7,575 nt of DNA from Mesoaciditogaceae bacterium (GTDB taxonomy: Bacteria > Thermotogota > Thermotogae > Mesoaciditogales > Mesoaciditogaceae), in contig WFSH01000159.1 of NCBI GenBank assembly GCA_015486145.1, forward strand, positions 1-7,575. The letters are read 5' to 3'. The translations under genes and the position numbers were made by a program. Shown here one piece after another: positions 6,486 to 7,575 of this stretch (positions are counted from its first letter, which is position 1; every line of letters starts with the position of its first letter). The notes beneath the pieces are model-generated. The model was not told the DNA's origin, did not search any database, and saw only the letters and a program-made list of their open reading frames with translations.

Positions 6486-7247
6486 CTATTCACTTTCCGT
6501 TTTTCTCAACATATCAAGGACTCTTTTTGAAAAATCCTCAAGAGATACTCGATAAATCTCACTTGCAACTGAGTCAAGAGAAGTTGGTCCACCGTTCACT
6601 ATCACAAGCTCTCCACCTCTTTTCAAAACAATCTGTGGAAATGCCCCAACTGGGTAAATAGCCAAAGTGGTTCCCATCGCCACAACTACATCAGAGTTTT
6701 CCAACATGTCATAAGCCATCTTCACTTCACGTTCTGGCAAGGTTTCTCCAAAAAAAACGATGTCTGGCTTTATCAATCCGTCGCAATCACATCGTGCCAC
6801 TCTGTCTGTGGATTCCAAAGATCTCTTTTCCATCTCTTCCAGCGAAAAAACTCTTCCACAAGAAAGACAATGTCCACTTTTTAAACTGCCATGCACATTT
6901 GCAATATTTCGCGATCCCGCTTTTTCGTGTAACATGTCTATGTTTTGAGTTATTATCCCCTTTATAAAACCAAGTTTTTCAAGCTCTTTCAGCATGAAAT
7001 GTGTAGAATTAGGTTTTGCCTCTTTCATGACAAAAAGATATTCAACGGCAAAATTGTAAAAGTAAGATGGGTTTTTCACAAAGTTATCCAAGCCAAACAA
7101 TTTTTCCGGATCGTATTTCGAGTATATGCCAGTTGGAGACCTAAAATCGGGAATACCGCTTGAGGTACTTATGCCGGCACCAGTTAAAACTGCTACTTTC
7201 CCCTTGTGAATTTCCAATTTCCTTAAAAATTTTTCTGCTTCTTTCAT
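6486..7247 (-). CDS. cobB: Sir2-family NAD-dependent protein deacylase (sirtuin)
   Basis: Removes acyl groups from lysine side chains using NAD+, releasing nicotinamide and O-acyl-ADP-ribose; cytosolic. 253 residues, usual for bacterial sirtuins, and similar to the T. maritima Sir2 enzyme. Motifs: GAGISTSSGIPDFRS (23-37, NAD pocket), TQNIDMLHEKAG (100-111), VHGS with catalytic His119, zinc cysteines C127-x2-C130 and C153-x-C155, KPDIVFFGE (160-168), MGTTLAIYP (191-199) and IVNGGPT (216-222). The second zinc pair has one residue between cysteines rather than two. ATG 7247 has AGGAAGTGA about 4 nt upstream. It is the first gene of the minus-strand cluster and only 2 nt from tyrA, so it is probably co-transcribed with tyrA and aroE. 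No convincing promoter was found for it in 7248-7575. The symbol is by family; the physiological substrate is unknown. Confidence 0.95.
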   Translation of the reverse strand: MKEAEKFLRKLEIHKGKVAVLTGAGISTSSGIPDFRSPTGIYSKYDPEKLFGLDNFVKNPSYFYNFAVEYLFVMKEAKPNSTHFMLKELEKLGFIKGIITQNIDMLHEKAGSRNIANVHGSLKSGHCLSCGRVFSLEEMEKRSLESTDRVARCDCDGLIKPDIVFFGETLPEREVKMAYDMLENSDVVVAMGTTLAIYPVGAFPQIVLKRGGELVIVNGGPTSLDSVASEIYRVSLEDFSKRVLDMLRKTESE

Positions 7248-7272
7248 GGCATCACTTCCTTTTTCTAATATG

Positions 7273-7300
7273 TTAACACATATTGACTTGATGGTATACT
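7273..7300 (+). promoter_or_regulatory. Plus-strand promoter with extended -10
   Basis: TTAACA (7273-7278), a 16-nt spacer and TATACT (7295-7300) with TG at 7292-7293 placed as an extended -10. Transcription would start near 7307, reading away from the sir2 gene. The -35 lies on the palindrome TGTTAACA (7271-7278) with partial AATA/TATT flanks, which could be an operator, but this is weak. A second -35-like TTGACT at 7284 has no -10 box at proper distance. Confidence 0.55.
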
Positions 7301-7306
7301 TGATAG

Positions 7307-7556
7307 ATAAGGATGGATCTTTTCATTTTTGTGTGAGTAAAACATGACAATTCTCTATTCTGTCTGTTCTTGTAAATTTGATCAAAGTCATTCAAAAATA
7401 CCTTGTTATCAAGTAAAAGAACAAGCACCCTCGAAGTACTGTCAGGACATATGAGCTCTCCATTTGGAGATTCATAAAAATGAGATTGGAAGGCACAGGA
7501 CGTGCCGAGAAAGCGAAACACTCAAGGACGAGTGTTTGAGCGTATCTCATTTTTTT
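7307..7556 (+). ncRNA. Candidate structured RNA (sRNA or 5' leader), about 250 nt
   Basis: The 328 bases right of sir2 contain no convincing protein gene. From the promoter ending at 7300, a plus-strand transcript would run to a terminator-like element at 7476-7556. The 5' half shows little clear structure. The 3' third has a small hairpin (TCTCC/GGAGA at 7457-7470), then a three-way junction with two hairpins whose loops are AGGAC and AAGGAC. A third AGGAC stands at 7444-7448. It could be an sRNA ending at the T-run, or the leader of a gene beyond 7575 with a conditional terminator. I do not recognise a known riboswitch or ribozyme. A 36-codon ORF at 7344-7454 lacks a good ribosome binding site and is not called. 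Confidence 0.4.
7476..7556 (+). terminator. Three-way-junction terminator-like element, possibly bidirectional
   Basis: The closing stem pairs AAAAATGAGAT (7476-7486) with ATCTCATTTTT (7544-7554), 11 bp, and the T-run continues to 7556. Inside are hairpin GGCAC-AGGAC-GTGCC (7492-7506) and hairpin AAACACTC-AAGGAC-GAGTGTTT (7516-7537), joined by GAGAAAGCG and GAGCGT. Read on the minus strand the same stem also ends in a U-run, from the A-run at 7476-7480, so it could stop transcription both ways. Intrinsic terminators are normally simple hairpins; the branched interior is what makes this one notable. Confidence 0.6.
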
Positions 7557-7575
7557 GAATCGTAAGATGGATAAA

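Noticed and set aside
7344..7454. 36-codon plus-strand ORF with four cysteines downstream of the plus-strand promoter
   Set aside because: The upstream bases GTGTGAGTAAAAC are a poor ribosome binding site, and a cysteine-containing ORF of this length is expected by chance. Kept only as a remark under the candidate RNA.
7273..7521. 82-codon minus-strand ORF in the right-end intergenic region
   Set aside because: It starts inside a hairpin of the terminator-like element, has no clear Shine-Dalgarno, shows no domain or sensible composition I recognise, and runs against the plus-strand promoter. Probably chance.
7248..7575. Minus-strand promoter for sir2-tyrA-aroE
   Set aside because: Several weak candidates (for example TTGTTC with TATTTT about 18 nt on, near 7400) have poor boxes and long untranslated distances; none is good enough to call.

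Overview
This window reads as a chromosomal segment of a bacterium of the phylum Thermotogota (Thermotoga/Pseudothermotoga-like). Three things suggest this. The shikimate kinase and 3-dehydroquinate synthase are fused into one AroK-AroB protein, as in Thermotoga maritima. The DAHP synthase is the short type with an N-terminal ferredoxin-like regulatory domain and closely follows the T. maritima enzyme. The DNA is AT-rich, with strong AAGGAG/GAGGTG ribosome binding sites and tightly packed genes. The genus is inference only.

Nearly all coding capacity is on the minus strand, so read it right to left. The order is: Sir2-family NAD-dependent deacylase (7247-6486), prephenate dehydrogenase tyrA (6483-5758), shikimate dehydrogenase aroE (5776-4970), a non-coding regulatory gap, DAHP synthase aroF (4777-3761), EPSP synthase aroA (3764-2505), chorismate synthase aroC (2505-1396), and the aroK-aroB fusion (1406 to beyond base 1). 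Except at the aroE-aroF gap, genes overlap by 1-19 nt or are 2 nt apart, so they look translationally coupled. Together they supply every shikimate-pathway step from PEP plus erythrose-4-phosphate to chorismate except 3-dehydroquinase, plus the prephenate-to-tyrosine branch. The missing dehydroquinase may lie just left of the window.

The most informative stretch is the 192-nt gap between aroE and aroF. It holds what looks like a complete ribosome-mediated attenuator. A near-consensus sigma-A-type promoter sits in the 3' end of aroE (TTGACA, 17 nt, TAGAAT). Next comes a Shine-Dalgarno and a 25-codon leader ORF with the run NYGYYYFRTRF (four Tyr and two Phe codons). A 14-bp GC-containing hairpin followed by a U-tract ends the leader. 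A 12-bp alternative helix joins the end of the Tyr/Phe segment to the ascending arm of that terminator, so the two structures exclude each other. This predicts that low charged tRNA-Tyr or tRNA-Phe opens transcription into aroF-aroA-aroC-aroKB, on top of the known allosteric control of this DAHP synthase type by Tyr/Phe.

The right end (about 7248-7575) holds no convincing protein gene. It has a plus-strand promoter with an extended -10 (7273-7300). About 180-250 nt downstream is a structured element: two hairpins with AGGAC/AAGGAC loops, enclosed by an 11-bp stem that ends in a run of T. This may be an sRNA or the leader of a gene to the right. The repeated AGGAC loops resemble CsrA/RsmA-type sites, but this is speculative.
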